A stretch of DNA of 64,000 bases from Flavonifractor sp. An100 (GCF_002161175.1 NZ_NFMA01000012.1:1-64000), one strand, 5' to 3'; counted from the stretch's first letter, positions 1-9,304 are shown. Notes: generated by a model not told the origin, from the letters alone. Program-made: numbers and translations.

Positions 1-166
1 TTGTTGGCACTTTCCAGTGTACAGGATTTAAAAGAGCATCGGTAGTGGCTTTATCTTTTCCGACTAGGTGTGGCTGCGAACTCCCGACACTTGAAGGTTA
101 GTTTCGCCCGACCCGAATACCCAGGCGCCCCCGCCCTCCCTACGCTGCAAGAAACTATCCTAAACT
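1..166. other. Left window edge, no gene seen
   Basis: I see no coding sequence, tRNA or clear hairpin here. It lies downstream of the yesN-like gene, so a terminator would be expected, but none is convincing. Confidence 0.4.
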
Positions 167-1663
167 TTAAAATGACTCTCTTGACTGGTATTCATTTGGT
201 GTCACATCAAATGTCTTTTTGAACACGGTTGAAAAATAACTAACGCTGGGGTATCCTACTTCCTCTGCAATTTCATAGATTCTTTTATTGGACTGCTCTA
301 ATAATTCCACGGCATGTTTCATCCGCACATTATTGAGGTAGGTGACAAAATTCATTCCGGTCTCCTTGACAAAAATCCTGCTGGTATGTTCTGGGCTAAA
401 GGAAACATATGCCGCAGCGGAAGCCAATGTAATCTTATCCCCATAATTTGTGTGAATATAGGATACAATTTTCTGCACTGTTTCAGAATAAGTTTTATTT
501 TTGTTGATTCTTTGCTGGAAAGGTACATACACCTGTTGAATGACTCCGATCATTTCATCCACAGTTGCTGCGGATTCCACCTTCTCGCCAACCTCTTCCA
601 CTTTTTTCTCCAGATCATCCGTTGTATCCAGGGTGAAGTAGAGAAGTGTGGTTATGAGAAATCTGGCCAGCTTTTTTACTTCCGCCAAATTGGTGGGTTT
701 TTTCTCTTTTATTTCCTGCAAAATCTGATCCTTCATAGAAATTACGATTTCGAAATGCTGAGCAAACAATTCTTTGCTGAAGGAAGCCCTCCAATGATCC
801 ATTAGAGGGAGCTTCTGGATTCCAGGCTGGTGGTTCCAGAAAATTTTGCGGTCAACTTCGTAGAAAGCCAGGCTGCATCTGGCGTGAGCTTCCCGAATTG
901 CATCGGACAACTCCGAAACAGAGGATTTAATATCACTGAATCCGAGTGCCCCCCTGATATCCTTGAAAATTTTATCATATCGTTCCACCAGTTTATGAAA
1001 TGAGTGGCCCTCGTGGAGATTGGCCAGCAGCATTGTGTACCCTTCTGCATAACCAATGTATTTCACATGGTACAAGCTCGTATCCTGCGCCAGAAGTGCT
1101 CTGATCTCTCTGGGCCCTAAATCATCTGAGGAGTATATATCAATTGCAATCAGCAGGTCATTCTCTAAATAGATCTCTCTGTCTCTTAGTGTCTTATATG
1201 TAAATCCTTCCAGCGCCTGTTCCTTCAGTACAGAACGGATTAGCTTTCTCGCGGATTCGTCGGATCTGTTTTCGTCGTCTGTGATACGCTGCATAATAAC
1301 AGATTTGGCCTTTGCCAGCGCCTCCCGCAAACTGTCCTGATTCATCTCTGTTTTCAAAATATATTCTGCAGAACCATATTGAAAGGAATCTCGTACATAT
1401 TGGAAATTTTCATGGCTGGTCAGGACGATAACATAGGGAGTCATTCCCTTTTGCTTTAATTCCTTCAGCATCTGCGTTCCAGACATACCGGGCATTTCGA
1501 TGTCGGTGATAATAATATCCGGATGGTAATTCTGAGTCATTTCAATTCCCTGTAATCCGTTTTTTCCGGTACCAACTACGGTGAAGGAACCAATTTGCTC
1601 CACACAAAAGGCAAGCCATTTGCGAATAGGCGCTTCATCATCCACAATCAAAACTTTCAGCAT
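167..1663 (-). CDS. YesN-type response regulator, AraC family output
   Basis: DNA-binding partner of the sensor kinase encoded just upstream. The protein (498 aa) has a receiver domain at about residues 1-120, with acidic residues VDDE near residue 8, phospho-acceptor D54 in TDIEMPG and the conserved lysine in YILKTE. A long unassigned middle region follows, then two AraC-type helix-turn-helix motifs in the last 100 residues (YGDKITLASAAAYVSFSPEH, then IYEIAEEVGYPSVSYFSTVF). The gap to yesM is 13 bp, so the two are one operon. Family members usually activate carbohydrate ABC importer genes; here the nearest candidate target is the importer/sulfatase operon at 3.6-9.3 kb, which is inference. 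Confidence 0.9.
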   Translation of the reverse strand: MLKVLIVDDEAPIRKWLAFCVEQIGSFTVVGTGKNGLQGIEMTQNYHPDIIITDIEMPGMSGTQMLKELKQKGMTPYVIVLTSHENFQYVRDSFQYGSAEYILKTEMNQDSLREALAKAKSVIMQRITDDENRSDESARKLIRSVLKEQALEGFTYKTLRDREIYLENDLLIAIDIYSSDDLGPREIRALLAQDTSLYHVKYIGYAEGYTMLLANLHEGHSFHKLVERYDKIFKDIRGALGFSDIKSSVSELSDAIREAHARCSLAFYEVDRKIFWNHQPGIQKLPLMDHWRASFSKELFAQHFEIVISMKDQILQEIKEKKPTNLAEVKKLARFLITTLLYFTLDTTDDLEKKVEEVGEKVESAATVDEMIGVIQQVYVPFQQRINKNKTYSETVQKIVSYIHTNYGDKITLASAAAYVSFSPEHTSRIFVKETGMNFVTYLNNVRMKHAVELLEQSNKRIYEIAEEVGYPSVSYFSTVFKKTFDVTPNEYQSRESF

Positions 1664-1676
1664 AGGTACCTCCTAT

Positions 1677-3449
1677 TTACGGTTTTTCCACAACCGGCAC
1701 CTTTATCGTAACAGTTGTCCCTTTCCCCACAGCGCTTTGAATTTCCATTCCCCAGGGTTCTCCATAAAAAAGACGGATCCGCTCTTCAATGTTCTTCAGG
1801 CCAATATGGGGCCGGTCCAGAGAGTCCTGACTGCAGAAAATATCCTGGATTTGCTCCTGGGTCATACCTACTCCATTATCCTCCACGGTGATGATCAATA
1901 TGTCCTTTGACCGGCGTACGATCACAGAGATCATGCCGCAGGTCCCTTCCATATCAATGCCATGGAGAATGGCATTTTCCACCACTGGCTGCACCAGTAA
2001 TTTGGGAATATAGCAGTCGCCTGCGCTAGGTTCATATTCGATGATGTAATCAAAGCTGGATTCATACCGGTATTGCTGCAAAGCCATGTACTCTTTCAGC
2101 CACTCCATCTGGTGATCGATCTTCACCATTTCGTCCGCATTGGAAAGAATTCCCCGCAGCAGCTGAATGAAGATGGTCAGCATTTTACTGGCATCCTCTT
2201 TATTCCCCATTTCCACCATACATTTGATGGAAAACAGGGTGTTATACATAAAATGAGGGTTGATTTGCGCTTGCAGCCATTTAATTTCTAATTTTCGTTT
2301 TTCCTCCTCCTCTTTCCGGGCATTTTCGATCAGCAGTCGGATTTGCTGCAGCATGGTATCCATGCCGCAGCTCAAATCATTGAGCTCCCGGTAGGTGTGG
2401 GTGGAAAAAGTTTGCTCCAGATTTCCGTTTTCCACATTTTTTACATCTGAACAGAGTTTTTTAATGGGAAGGGCAATCTTTTTTGATATCAGATAGGCCA
2501 AAACGGCTGCAATTCCAAGGGCAATCGCGGATAGGATGATGGTACTGTTCCTGACCTCCTCCAGGGGCATGAGAAGGTACTCCAGCGGGATCTCTTCATA
2601 CACCGTAAATTTGCTCTCCGCATCATAATACCGGGTAAACAGTGCCCTTTTGTTGGCAATATCTGCGATCATGTGGTTATTTCCCTGAAACAGCTGGGTA
2701 AGATTACTCATATTGAAGTAAGAAAAGCCAACGATCTTCTCATTGCTGCTGGAGACGATATCCCCTTTCTGGTTTGCCACGTAAATGGTACTTTTGATAT
2801 CAGTAACCACATCGCTATACATTTTATAGATTTGCCGTTCATCCGCATTGACCATCAGATATCCCTGTATGGTTCCCGCATCATCTACCACCGCTCTGGC
2901 CGCTGAAAAAACTCGCATGCCCAGCGTGTTGTCTTTGTATCCAACTACATCGATAATGTTCCCTGCATTTGAAATTAGATCCTTATACCACAGTTTTATT
3001 TTGGGGTTCATATAATCATACGTGGGGGGAACATCTCTGGAGCAGTACCCCAATCCTTCCTCAGACAGATAAACGATATAAAATTCCAAGCCAGCTCGAT
3101 CAAAGGAATTAGCCAGAATAACCGCATACTCGTCCATACTTTCCTGAAAGGATGCAAACGTTTCAGGTGATGGAGACAGGGCAAACTCGCGAAAATCGGA
3201 GTTGGTATAGATCAGATTGGACAAGGTGTACATGTTGGTTTTAAATTGTCTGGTCCGTTCTGAAATCTGCCGAGACACGTCCACGCGAGCGGTGGCAATC
3301 TCCTCAACGAAGATACTTTCATAGAGTGTAAACGCACCGATCGACAGCAGGAGGATGATGGTGATATTGGTCACCAACAAAATCAGCATCATGTGGGTAC
3401 GAATGCTGACGGTCGCAGTCCAATCTTTGAATCGCGCAATAGCACTCAT
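1677..3449 (-). CDS. YesM-type sensor histidine kinase
   Basis: Membrane sensor kinase of 590 aa. A first membrane helix lies at about residues 20-42, an extracytoplasmic sensing region of about 260 residues follows, then a second helix (STIILSAIALGIAAVLAYLI), a HAMP linker, a His_kinase domain with the phospho-acceptor motif NPHFMYN, and an HATPase domain with N box VVENAILHG and G box VEDNGVGM. This is the architecture of YesM/LytS-type kinases. A GGAGGGG ribosome site precedes the start. The extracytoplasmic domain suggests it senses a small molecule outside the cell; the ligand cannot be read from sequence. Confidence 0.92.
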   Translation of the reverse strand: MSAIARFKDWTATVSIRTHMMLILLVTNITIILLLSIGAFTLYESIFVEEIATARVDVSRQISERTRQFKTNMYTLSNLIYTNSDFREFALSPSPETFASFQESMDEYAVILANSFDRAGLEFYIVYLSEEGLGYCSRDVPPTYDYMNPKIKLWYKDLISNAGNIIDVVGYKDNTLGMRVFSAARAVVDDAGTIQGYLMVNADERQIYKMYSDVVTDIKSTIYVANQKGDIVSSSNEKIVGFSYFNMSNLTQLFQGNNHMIADIANKRALFTRYYDAESKFTVYEEIPLEYLLMPLEEVRNSTIILSAIALGIAAVLAYLISKKIALPIKKLCSDVKNVENGNLEQTFSTHTYRELNDLSCGMDTMLQQIRLLIENARKEEEEKRKLEIKWLQAQINPHFMYNTLFSIKCMVEMGNKEDASKMLTIFIQLLRGILSNADEMVKIDHQMEWLKEYMALQQYRYESSFDYIIEYEPSAGDCYIPKLLVQPVVENAILHGIDMEGTCGMISVIVRRSKDILIITVEDNGVGMTQEQIQDIFCSQDSLDRPHIGLKNIEERIRLFYGEPWGMEIQSAVGKGTTVTIKVPVVEKP

Positions 3450-3531
3450 AGGATTCCCCTCCGGATCAATGTGTTTTTAGTTTGGTAGATTTTTTTCGAA
3501 AAGTCAATCCTTCTTCCCCATAGCAAACAGA

Positions 3532-3560
3532 GGGAATCCGCCCAATGGTGGCGAATTCCC
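3532..3560 (-). terminator. Hairpin between sulfatase and yesM
   Basis: Eleven-base arms with one mismatch (3532-3542 and 3550-3560) lie 14 bp past the sulfatase stop. The T run behind it on the minus strand is weak, so it may only partly terminate and let transcription run on into yesMN. Confidence 0.45.
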
Positions 3561-3573
3561 CCTATTTATCCGG

Positions 3574-5043
3574 TCAATACTTGCCGATTCGCAGTGGCAA
3601 TGTATCCTCGGTTTGGATAATGCGATCCAACAAGCAGCGCAAAAGCTCCTCTTTGACCGTTTGATAGTCCGGATGGTCCCACAGGTTCACAAACTCATGG
3701 GGATCCTTTACCCTGTCATACAGTTCGCCAAACTGTTCTCCGGCATAGTAAGTTAGCTTATATTGCCGCCCGGTAATGGTCTTTACATTCAGTCCCCAGT
3801 CATAGCAGGTAAACTCAGTCAGAGCAAATGCGCGACCAGCACCCTGATCCCCCCGAAGGATGGGGGCCATAGACATGCCCTGCACTCCATGAGGAGGAGT
3901 GGCTCCAGCATAGTCCAGAATCGTAGGCATGATATCCACATGCTCCGTGATTTGGGTATACCGGGAGCCTTTGGGAATGACGCCCGGCCAAGACAAAATC
4001 ATTGGAGCCTTGATGAGGCAGTCATAGTGGAATGGACCTTTGAACAACAGACCATGGTCACCCAACATTTCTCCGTGGTCGTTGGTAAAGAGAATCAGCG
4101 TATCATCCAGCAGTCCCTTTTGTTCCAGAGCGTCGTAGATTCTTCCCACATGCTTGTCAATCAGGGAGATCATACCGTAGTAGGCCGCCTTTACCTCGCC
4201 CCACTGGTGATCGGTCAATTTGGTATAGTCATATTTTTCATTGCTGCAGCCATGTCCCAGGCGATGACGCAGGAAATGAGGGGGCTTATCAGATAGCTCA
4301 CCGTCCTGACGAACGGGCAAAGACAGCTTGTCCGGGTCGTACATGGTGGAATACGGCGCCGGGGGATCGAAGGGATGATGGGGATCCACAAAGCTGCACC
4401 ACACAAAGAACGGCTTATCTGGTGTAGCCTGTTCAATTACATCAATTGTGCGGTCAGCAATCCAAGCAGATTGGTGATATTCCGGATTGATGTCGCTGGG
4501 GTAGACCTGGGGCGCACCAGAGGTATCCTTTTCCGCAGCGCTGGCCCGATCCTCTCTCGCCTTCCGCTCCCCCTGCATCTTGACAATCTCATAATCCTTC
4601 TGACTTTTTTCTTTCAGCCAGTCCAGATATTCCCCAGTCTTGCAGTCACAGGTGGTATGTACTATGTCAAAGCCGTAACGATCCTCGGGCCAATCGTCCT
4701 CTTCATTTTCCTTGGGGACGAATTGGGTGGTAAAATGCATTTTCCCGATGGAGGCCGTCTGGTACCCATATTCCCGCAGCACCTCTGGGAAGCAAATCTC
4801 TTCGTCCCGCAGAGGAATGCCGTTGTCTCTAGTCCCGTGGTTTTTCGGGTAACGGCCCGTCAAAATGGAGCACCGGGAGGGGGAGCATACCGGATTTTGT
4901 ACAAAGTGATTGTCCATCACAGTGCCGTTGAGCGCAATCTTATCAATGTTGGGCGTATGAATCTCGTTGTTTCCATAGCAGCCCAGAGCATCAAACCGCA
5001 GCTGGTCGGCCATGATTAAAATAATATTTGGACGTCTCTTCAT
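3574..5043 (-). CDS. Cys-type sulfatase, cytosolic (choline-sulfatase / arylsulfatase family)
   Basis: Hydrolyses a sulfate ester. The N-terminus carries the metal site (MADQLRFD) and the formylglycine signature CSPSR at residues 53-57, so the cysteine must be oxidised to formylglycine; a later FTNDHGEMLGDHG block supplies further metal ligands. Length 489 aa is normal for the family. There is no signal peptide, so it acts in the cytosol on imported substrate, which fits the ABC importer genes directly upstream. I chose the ATG at 5043, 2 bp after the ATPase stop, over in-frame GTG codons at 5055 and 5052. An anaerobic sulfatase-maturating enzyme is encoded at 37.4 kb. The substrate is unknown. 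Confidence 0.9.
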   Translation of the reverse strand: MKRRPNIILIMADQLRFDALGCYGNNEIHTPNIDKIALNGTVMDNHFVQNPVCSPSRCSILTGRYPKNHGTRDNGIPLRDEEICFPEVLREYGYQTASIGKMHFTTQFVPKENEEDDWPEDRYGFDIVHTTCDCKTGEYLDWLKEKSQKDYEIVKMQGERKAREDRASAAEKDTSGAPQVYPSDINPEYHQSAWIADRTIDVIEQATPDKPFFVWCSFVDPHHPFDPPAPYSTMYDPDKLSLPVRQDGELSDKPPHFLRHRLGHGCSNEKYDYTKLTDHQWGEVKAAYYGMISLIDKHVGRIYDALEQKGLLDDTLILFTNDHGEMLGDHGLLFKGPFHYDCLIKAPMILSWPGVIPKGSRYTQITEHVDIMPTILDYAGATPPHGVQGMSMAPILRGDQGAGRAFALTEFTCYDWGLNVKTITGRQYKLTYYAGEQFGELYDRVKDPHEFVNLWDHPDYQTVKEELLRCLLDRIIQTEDTLPLRIGKY

Positions 5044-5045
5044 CG

Positions 5046-5801
5046 TTACCACCACTTGATCAGGTCCGTCACTTCATCACGGAGCTTGTTGAAGGCTATA
5101 TCGGTAACATCTCTCGGGCGGGGAAGATCATTGATGATCTCCTTTTTAATCCCGGTCGGCTTATTGGTCAGCACCAGGATCCGCTGGCTAAGGTACACAG
5201 CCTCTTCAATGTTGTGGGTGATGAAAATGACCGTTGTTCCAGTTTTTTGCCACAATTTAATCAGTTCGTCCTCTAATTTGTACCGCAGGGAGTTGTCCAA
5301 CTGACCATAGGGCTCATCCATCAACAGCAGATCTGGCTGCACTGCAAAAGCTCTGGCAATGCTGACACGCTGCAGCATACTAGCCGACAGCTGATTGGGA
5401 TAGTAATTGCGGTATTCCGTCAGGCCAACCATCTCCAGCATTTCATCCACTCTCTGCTTAATTTCCTTGGCCGGACGTTTTTTTGTTTTTAGGCCATAGG
5501 CCACATTTTCTTCCACCGTCTGCCAGGGAAAAGCGGAATACTCCTGGAAAATGTAGGCCACATTGTGCTTTTGCAGATCCACCGGTTCATTTTCAATGAG
5601 GATTTCCCCGGAGGTCAGCTGATAGACACCCAGCTTGGTCAGACAGTTTAAAAAGGTGGTTTTGCCGCAGCCGGTAGGGCCTACCACGCACAGAAACTCT
5701 CCCCGCTTCACATCGAAGGAGATATCATTTAGAACCAGCAAGTCCCCAAATTTTTTGGTCATATGGGAAACTTTAACCAAAACGTCATCCTTTTGATTCA
5801 T
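5046..5801 (-). CDS. NitT/TauT-type ABC importer ATPase, second subunit (degenerate signature)
   Basis: ATPase of the importer, 251 aa from the ATG at 5801, which follows an AAGGAGG site. Walker A is GPTGCGKTT, Walker B LLLMDEP, and the switch histidine is present (FITHN). The ABC signature is unusual: LSASM in place of LSGGQ/LSGGM. It is paired with a second, different ATPase gene 10 bp upstream, whose own deviations fall in the complementary half of the same composite ATP site (see findings). Related to SsuB/TauB; the real substrate is inferred to be sulfated or sulfonated because of the adjoining sulfatase. Confidence 0.9.
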   Translation of the reverse strand: MNQKDDVLVKVSHMTKKFGDLLVLNDISFDVKRGEFLCVVGPTGCGKTTFLNCLTKLGVYQLTSGEILIENEPVDLQKHNVAYIFQEYSAFPWQTVEENVAYGLKTKKRPAKEIKQRVDEMLEMVGLTEYRNYYPNQLSASMLQRVSIARAFAVQPDLLLMDEPYGQLDNSLRYKLEDELIKLWQKTGTTVIFITHNIEEAVYLSQRILVLTNKPTGIKKEIINDLPRPRDVTDIAFNKLRDEVTDLIKWW

Positions 5802-5811
5802 AGCGTCCTCC

Positions 5812-6594
5812 TTACAGGGTATCGTCGCAGATCTCTTCGATCTGGCGCCGGATCTCCAAAAATGCGGGATCACTGTATTCTCTGGGACGGGGCAGGTCCA
5901 CCTTGAGCTCGTGCTTGATCTGGGTGGGCGTATTGGTCAGAATAATAATGCGGTCTGCCAAATAGACGGCTTCCTCACTGTTGTTGGTTACAAAAACAAC
6001 CGTCCGTTTTTCCTGCTGCCAGATTTTCTCCAGTTCCGCTTCCATCATATATCTCGTCTGGGCATCCAGGTGACCAAAGGGCTCATCCATCAACATAACC
6101 TTTGGGTCATTGGCATAGGCACGGGCAATACCCACACGCTGCCGCATGCCGCCGCTCAATCGGTTGGGAAAGCTCTTTTCATACCCCTTCAGACCAACCA
6201 GATCAATGAAATACTGGGCTCGTTCCCGACGGGTCGCCTTATCCATTTTCCGGCTTTTGGGACCGAACTCCACATTGCCCATTACTGTACAGAAGGGGAA
6301 GAGCGCCGTGGTCTGGTAAACTACGCCGCGGTCAGGGCCGGGCGCCTTTACCTCCTTACCGTCCACAATGACCTTGCCCTCTGTGGGAAGCTGCAGGCCG
6401 GCAATCAGATTGATCATCGTGGTCTTTCCGCATTGTCCAGGCCCGAAGAGAACCACAAACTCATTCTCCTGAACATCAAGGCTGACGTTTCGTACCACCT
6501 CGTTGCTCTTATGTACGCTGATATACGTCTTGCTCACATTCTGCAGAGAAATGATGGACTCTCCCGTTACTCTCCCATGATGTTCCATGAGCAA
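5812..6594 (-). CDS. NitT/TauT-type ABC importer ATPase, first subunit (altered Walker A and H-loop)
   Basis: Second ATPase of the same importer, 260 aa. The signature LSGGMRQR and Walker B VMLMDEP are canonical. The Walker A reads GPGQCGKTT, with Q at the fourth position of GxxGxGK, and the H-loop reads VTNNSEEA, with N where the switch histidine belongs. The start overlaps the end of the upstream permease by 28 bp, so the two are translationally coupled. ATG codons at 6594 and 6588 are both possible. Most transporters of this family use one ATPase gene, so two divergent copies are notable. Confidence 0.9.
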   Translation of the reverse strand: MLMEHHGRVTGESIISLQNVSKTYISVHKSNEVVRNVSLDVQENEFVVLFGPGQCGKTTMINLIAGLQLPTEGKVIVDGKEVKAPGPDRGVVYQTTALFPFCTVMGNVEFGPKSRKMDKATRRERAQYFIDLVGLKGYEKSFPNRLSGGMRQRVGIARAYANDPKVMLMDEPFGHLDAQTRYMMEAELEKIWQQEKRTVVFVTNNSEEAVYLADRIIILTNTPTQIKHELKVDLPRPREYSDPAFLEIRRQIEEICDDTL

Positions 6595-7346
6595 AGTCTC
6601 CTTTCAATGACACGCATAATTGTTGCTAAGAACATACCAACCAGGCCAATGACGATCATGCCCACCATGACCAATGTAATGTTCAGGGTATCGCTGCCAC
6701 GCTGGATCATCCAGCCACAGCCCTCCTGGGCGCCTACCATCTCCGCCGCAAGCACGGCCATCCAGCTGGTGGAAAGGGCAACCTGCATACCGGCAAAAAT
6801 CTGGGGCGTGCAGGAGGGAAGGATGACGCGGAAGAAAATATCCCGTTCACTGGTGCCCAGCATTCTGGCGCAGCCGATCAACTCAGGGTCTACATTTTGC
6901 GCTCCGGTGTAGGCATTCAGGGTAACATTGGTGAATGCTCCGATGCCACACAGGATGTACTTGGACGTCTCACCGATGCCGAAGAACAAAATGACAAGAG
7001 AGATCCACGCGATGGGGGGAATGGGGCGCAGCAGCTCAAAGATGGGCTTGAAGATGGCCTCCGCCCACTTGGAGGTGCCCATGGAGATACCAAGGATGAT
7101 GCCCACAACAGTCGCTACAGAAAAGCCCACCAGCACACGTTTCAGACTGATGAGAAGGTGGCCTACGATGACCCTATTGCCGATGGGCTCCACAAAGGAG
7201 GCAAGCAGCAAACGGATTACCTCAATAGGACCGGGGGTTGTTTCCTTGACCGCTGTAAATGTTGTCAGGAACCACCACAGCACAAAGAAGCTGGCAATTG
7301 CGATAACAGCGTACACCGTCTTCTCGGTGTTGACTTTTGCTTTCAT
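6567..7346 (-). CDS. ABC importer permease (SsuC/TauC family), copy 1
   Basis: Inner-membrane channel subunit, 259 aa, about six membrane helices beginning with VIAIASFFVLWWFLTTF. The EAA loop that touches the ATPase is visible (AARMLGTSERDIFFRVILPS). Its start overlaps the stop of the next permease gene by one base (TGATG), a sign of coupled translation. With the distinct permease at 7346-8146 it probably forms a heterodimer, mirroring the two ATPases. The family carries nitrate, taurine, sulfonates and related anions. Confidence 0.9.
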   Translation of the reverse strand: MKAKVNTEKTVYAVIAIASFFVLWWFLTTFTAVKETTPGPIEVIRLLLASFVEPIGNRVIVGHLLISLKRVLVGFSVATVVGIILGISMGTSKWAEAIFKPIFELLRPIPPIAWISLVILFFGIGETSKYILCGIGAFTNVTLNAYTGAQNVDPELIGCARMLGTSERDIFFRVILPSCTPQIFAGMQVALSTSWMAVLAAEMVGAQEGCGWMIQRGSDTLNITLVMVGMIVIGLVGMFLATIMRVIERRLCSWNIMGE

Positions 7347-8146
7347 CAGCGGCGACCTCCCTTGACGTACTTCTTCTCCAGCGCATTCAGCCCCACAGTA
7401 AAGACGGTTCCGATAACGCCAATGGTCAGCATAGCCACCACAATCAGATCTGCCCGGGCCAGTGTACGATTGAGCTGGATCATGTAACCCAGGCCGCGGT
7501 TGGAGGCCAGCATCTCAGCGGCACACAGGGTCATCCATGCGGTGCCCAGAGAGATTCTCAGGCCGGTGAAAATCAGTGGGAGCGCAGTGGGAATTGCCAC
7601 GTTAAAGAGCATCTCTCTTCTGGAGGAGCCAAAGGTTTGTGCCACCCAGAGATGGACCGGCTTTGTCTGCTTGATACCGGCATAGGCATTAATGACACAG
7701 GGGACAAAAGCGGAAACAAAAATAATGGCAGCCTTTGCACCAAGGCCAATGCCGAACCACAGGATCATCAAAGGGATCCAGGCGATGGTAGGAACCGGGC
7801 GAATTAGGTCAAAGAGCGGCGTGACAAACATATCCACCTTCTTAAACCACGCCATAGCAATGCCCAGAGGGATGCCGATAACCGCGCCTAAGATATATCC
7901 CGTTAATGCTACCTGTAAGCTGGCAATAATGTGGCCGAACAGGGTAGCACCGTCCGGAGCGGTCTGGGTCAGCTTATCCACAAATGCCTGTGCCACCTGA
8001 ACAGGGCTGGGTAAGACATAGTCCGGTTTCAGATGCAACACCGCCGTGCAGATATACCAAACAGTAAAAAACACACACAACGAAATCACAGATACGATGG
8101 TAAACTTGATCCGCTCTTTCCTTCGCTGCTTTAAATATTCATTCAT
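7346..8146 (-). CDS. ABC importer permease (SsuC/TauC family), copy 2
   Basis: Second channel subunit, 266 aa from the ATG at 8146, which has AGGAG 8 bp upstream; an in-frame ATG at 8164 lies before that site. About six membrane helices and an EAA-type loop (AQTFGSSRREMLFNVAIPT) are visible. It sits directly behind the binding-protein gene, separated by a stem-loop. It is clearly paralogous to copy 1 but not a recent duplicate. Confidence 0.9.
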   Translation of the reverse strand: MNEYLKQRRKERIKFTIVSVISLCVFFTVWYICTAVLHLKPDYVLPSPVQVAQAFVDKLTQTAPDGATLFGHIIASLQVALTGYILGAVIGIPLGIAMAWFKKVDMFVTPLFDLIRPVPTIAWIPLMILWFGIGLGAKAAIIFVSAFVPCVINAYAGIKQTKPVHLWVAQTFGSSRREMLFNVAIPTALPLIFTGLRISLGTAWMTLCAAEMLASNRGLGYMIQLNRTLARADLIVVAMLTIGVIGTVFTVGLNALEKKYVKGGRR

Positions 8147-8170
8147 AGCGGGTACTCCTTCCAAAAATAG

Positions 8171-8203
8171 GGGGGCAGCAAACGACGAGTCGTTGCTACC
8201 CCC
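8171..8203 (-). promoter_or_regulatory. Intercistronic stem-loop after the binding-protein gene
   Basis: GGGGG at 8171-8175 pairs with CCCCC at 8199-8203, with an inner AGCAA/TTGCT and CGA/TCG stem. There is no T run, so I read it as an mRNA-stabilising or partly terminating hairpin that raises binding protein over membrane subunits, as is common in ABC importer operons. Confidence 0.5.
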
Positions 8204-8227
8204 ATGGGTGTCAGAGTGTGGGGGATC

Positions 8228-9304
8228 TTAGAATCCCAGCGCTTCCTTTACGATCGTATCATCCACGTGCTTGGCAATCTCGGGGAACTTATCCTCTACC
8301 AGCAGCTGCTGAGAAACCCAGAACTCGCCGGTGATCTGGACAGACTCGCCAATGCTGATGCCCTTGGCCTCTTCACTGGTGACGAAGGGACGAGTTTCGA
8401 TCTCTGTGGCACAAGCCTCCAATGTGGTCTCGCTACCGTTCTCAGTGTACCAGTCATACAGCAGCTGAGCAGCCATATCGGGGTCCGCCTGGAGGGCGTC
8501 ACAGGCCTGGAAGAAGGCCTTGGTGTACTTCACAAGTTCGTCTCTCTTCTCGTTGTAGGTCTTATTGGAGACAATGATGGAGTCAAACTGAGGAACATCC
8601 AGAGTGCTCAGGCTGGAGGTGACAACATATCCCTCACTCTCAGCGGTATAAGAGGTGGGAGGATTCAAAGCGGCAATGTCGCAGTTGCCAGTCTTCAGAG
8701 CCTGATACGCGGCAGGGAAATCCATGCTGACAATCTCTACATCCTCGGGAGTCAGGCCAAGGACTTCCAGCCACTTATTTACATTCAGATGAGAAATAGT
8801 TCCGGTGTTGGTAGCAATCACGGCGCCCTTAACGGTTTCGGCATCACCGTATATATCCGGATAAGAGGGGTTGCTGCCCTTTACCTGGGCGATGGGAGAA
8901 TCCGCATTGGCCAGGGTGTAAAGTCCGCCCTCAGAGTGTCCGATATCGGCAATGCAGTACGCACCATAAATTGCCAGAGAGTTTACCGCTGCGGCGCTGA
9001 GGGTACCAACCTCCCACTGCTCTGCGGCCAGGGCCTCGTTCATAGCACCGCCGTTGGCAAAGTAAACCGTCTCAATTTTGAACCCGTTGGCTTCGTCCAA
9101 CTTGTTGTCAACCATGTACTTGATGGGCAGGCTGTTCAAAAAGGGCATGACAGCAACCTTGAGAACAGGCAGTTCCGCAGAAGTACCACTGCTGGAATTC
9201 GCAGACCCACTGTTGTTGCCTGCTTTGTTTTCACCACCACAGGCGGCAAGAGACAGTACCATAATGGCGGCCATCAGAAAGGCGCTTAGCTTTTTCATTT
9301 TCAT
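8228..9304 (-). CDS. NMT1/SsuA-type substrate-binding lipoprotein
   Basis: Extracellular solute receptor of the importer, 358 aa. A basic N-terminus and hydrophobic stretch end in the lipobox LAAC (Cys21), followed by a Ser/Gly/Asn linker and a two-lobed binding domain starting LPVLKVAVMPF. The motif NTGTISHLNVNKWLEVLGL and the shift between lobes are typical of the taurine/nitrate/aliphatic sulfonate receptors. First gene of the operon that runs to the sulfatase. An AAAAGGAG ribosome site precedes the ATG. The ligand is not determinable; a sulfate ester or sulfonate is likely from context. Confidence 0.9.
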   Translation of the reverse strand: MKMKKLSAFLMAAIMVLSLAACGGENKAGNNSGSANSSSGTSAELPVLKVAVMPFLNSLPIKYMVDNKLDEANGFKIETVYFANGGAMNEALAAEQWEVGTLSAAAVNSLAIYGAYCIADIGHSEGGLYTLANADSPIAQVKGSNPSYPDIYGDAETVKGAVIATNTGTISHLNVNKWLEVLGLTPEDVEIVSMDFPAAYQALKTGNCDIAALNPPTSYTAESEGYVVTSSLSTLDVPQFDSIIVSNKTYNEKRDELVKYTKAFFQACDALQADPDMAAQLLYDWYTENGSETTLEACATEIETRPFVTSEEAKGISIGESVQITGEFWVSQQLLVEDKFPEIAKHVDDTIVKEALGF

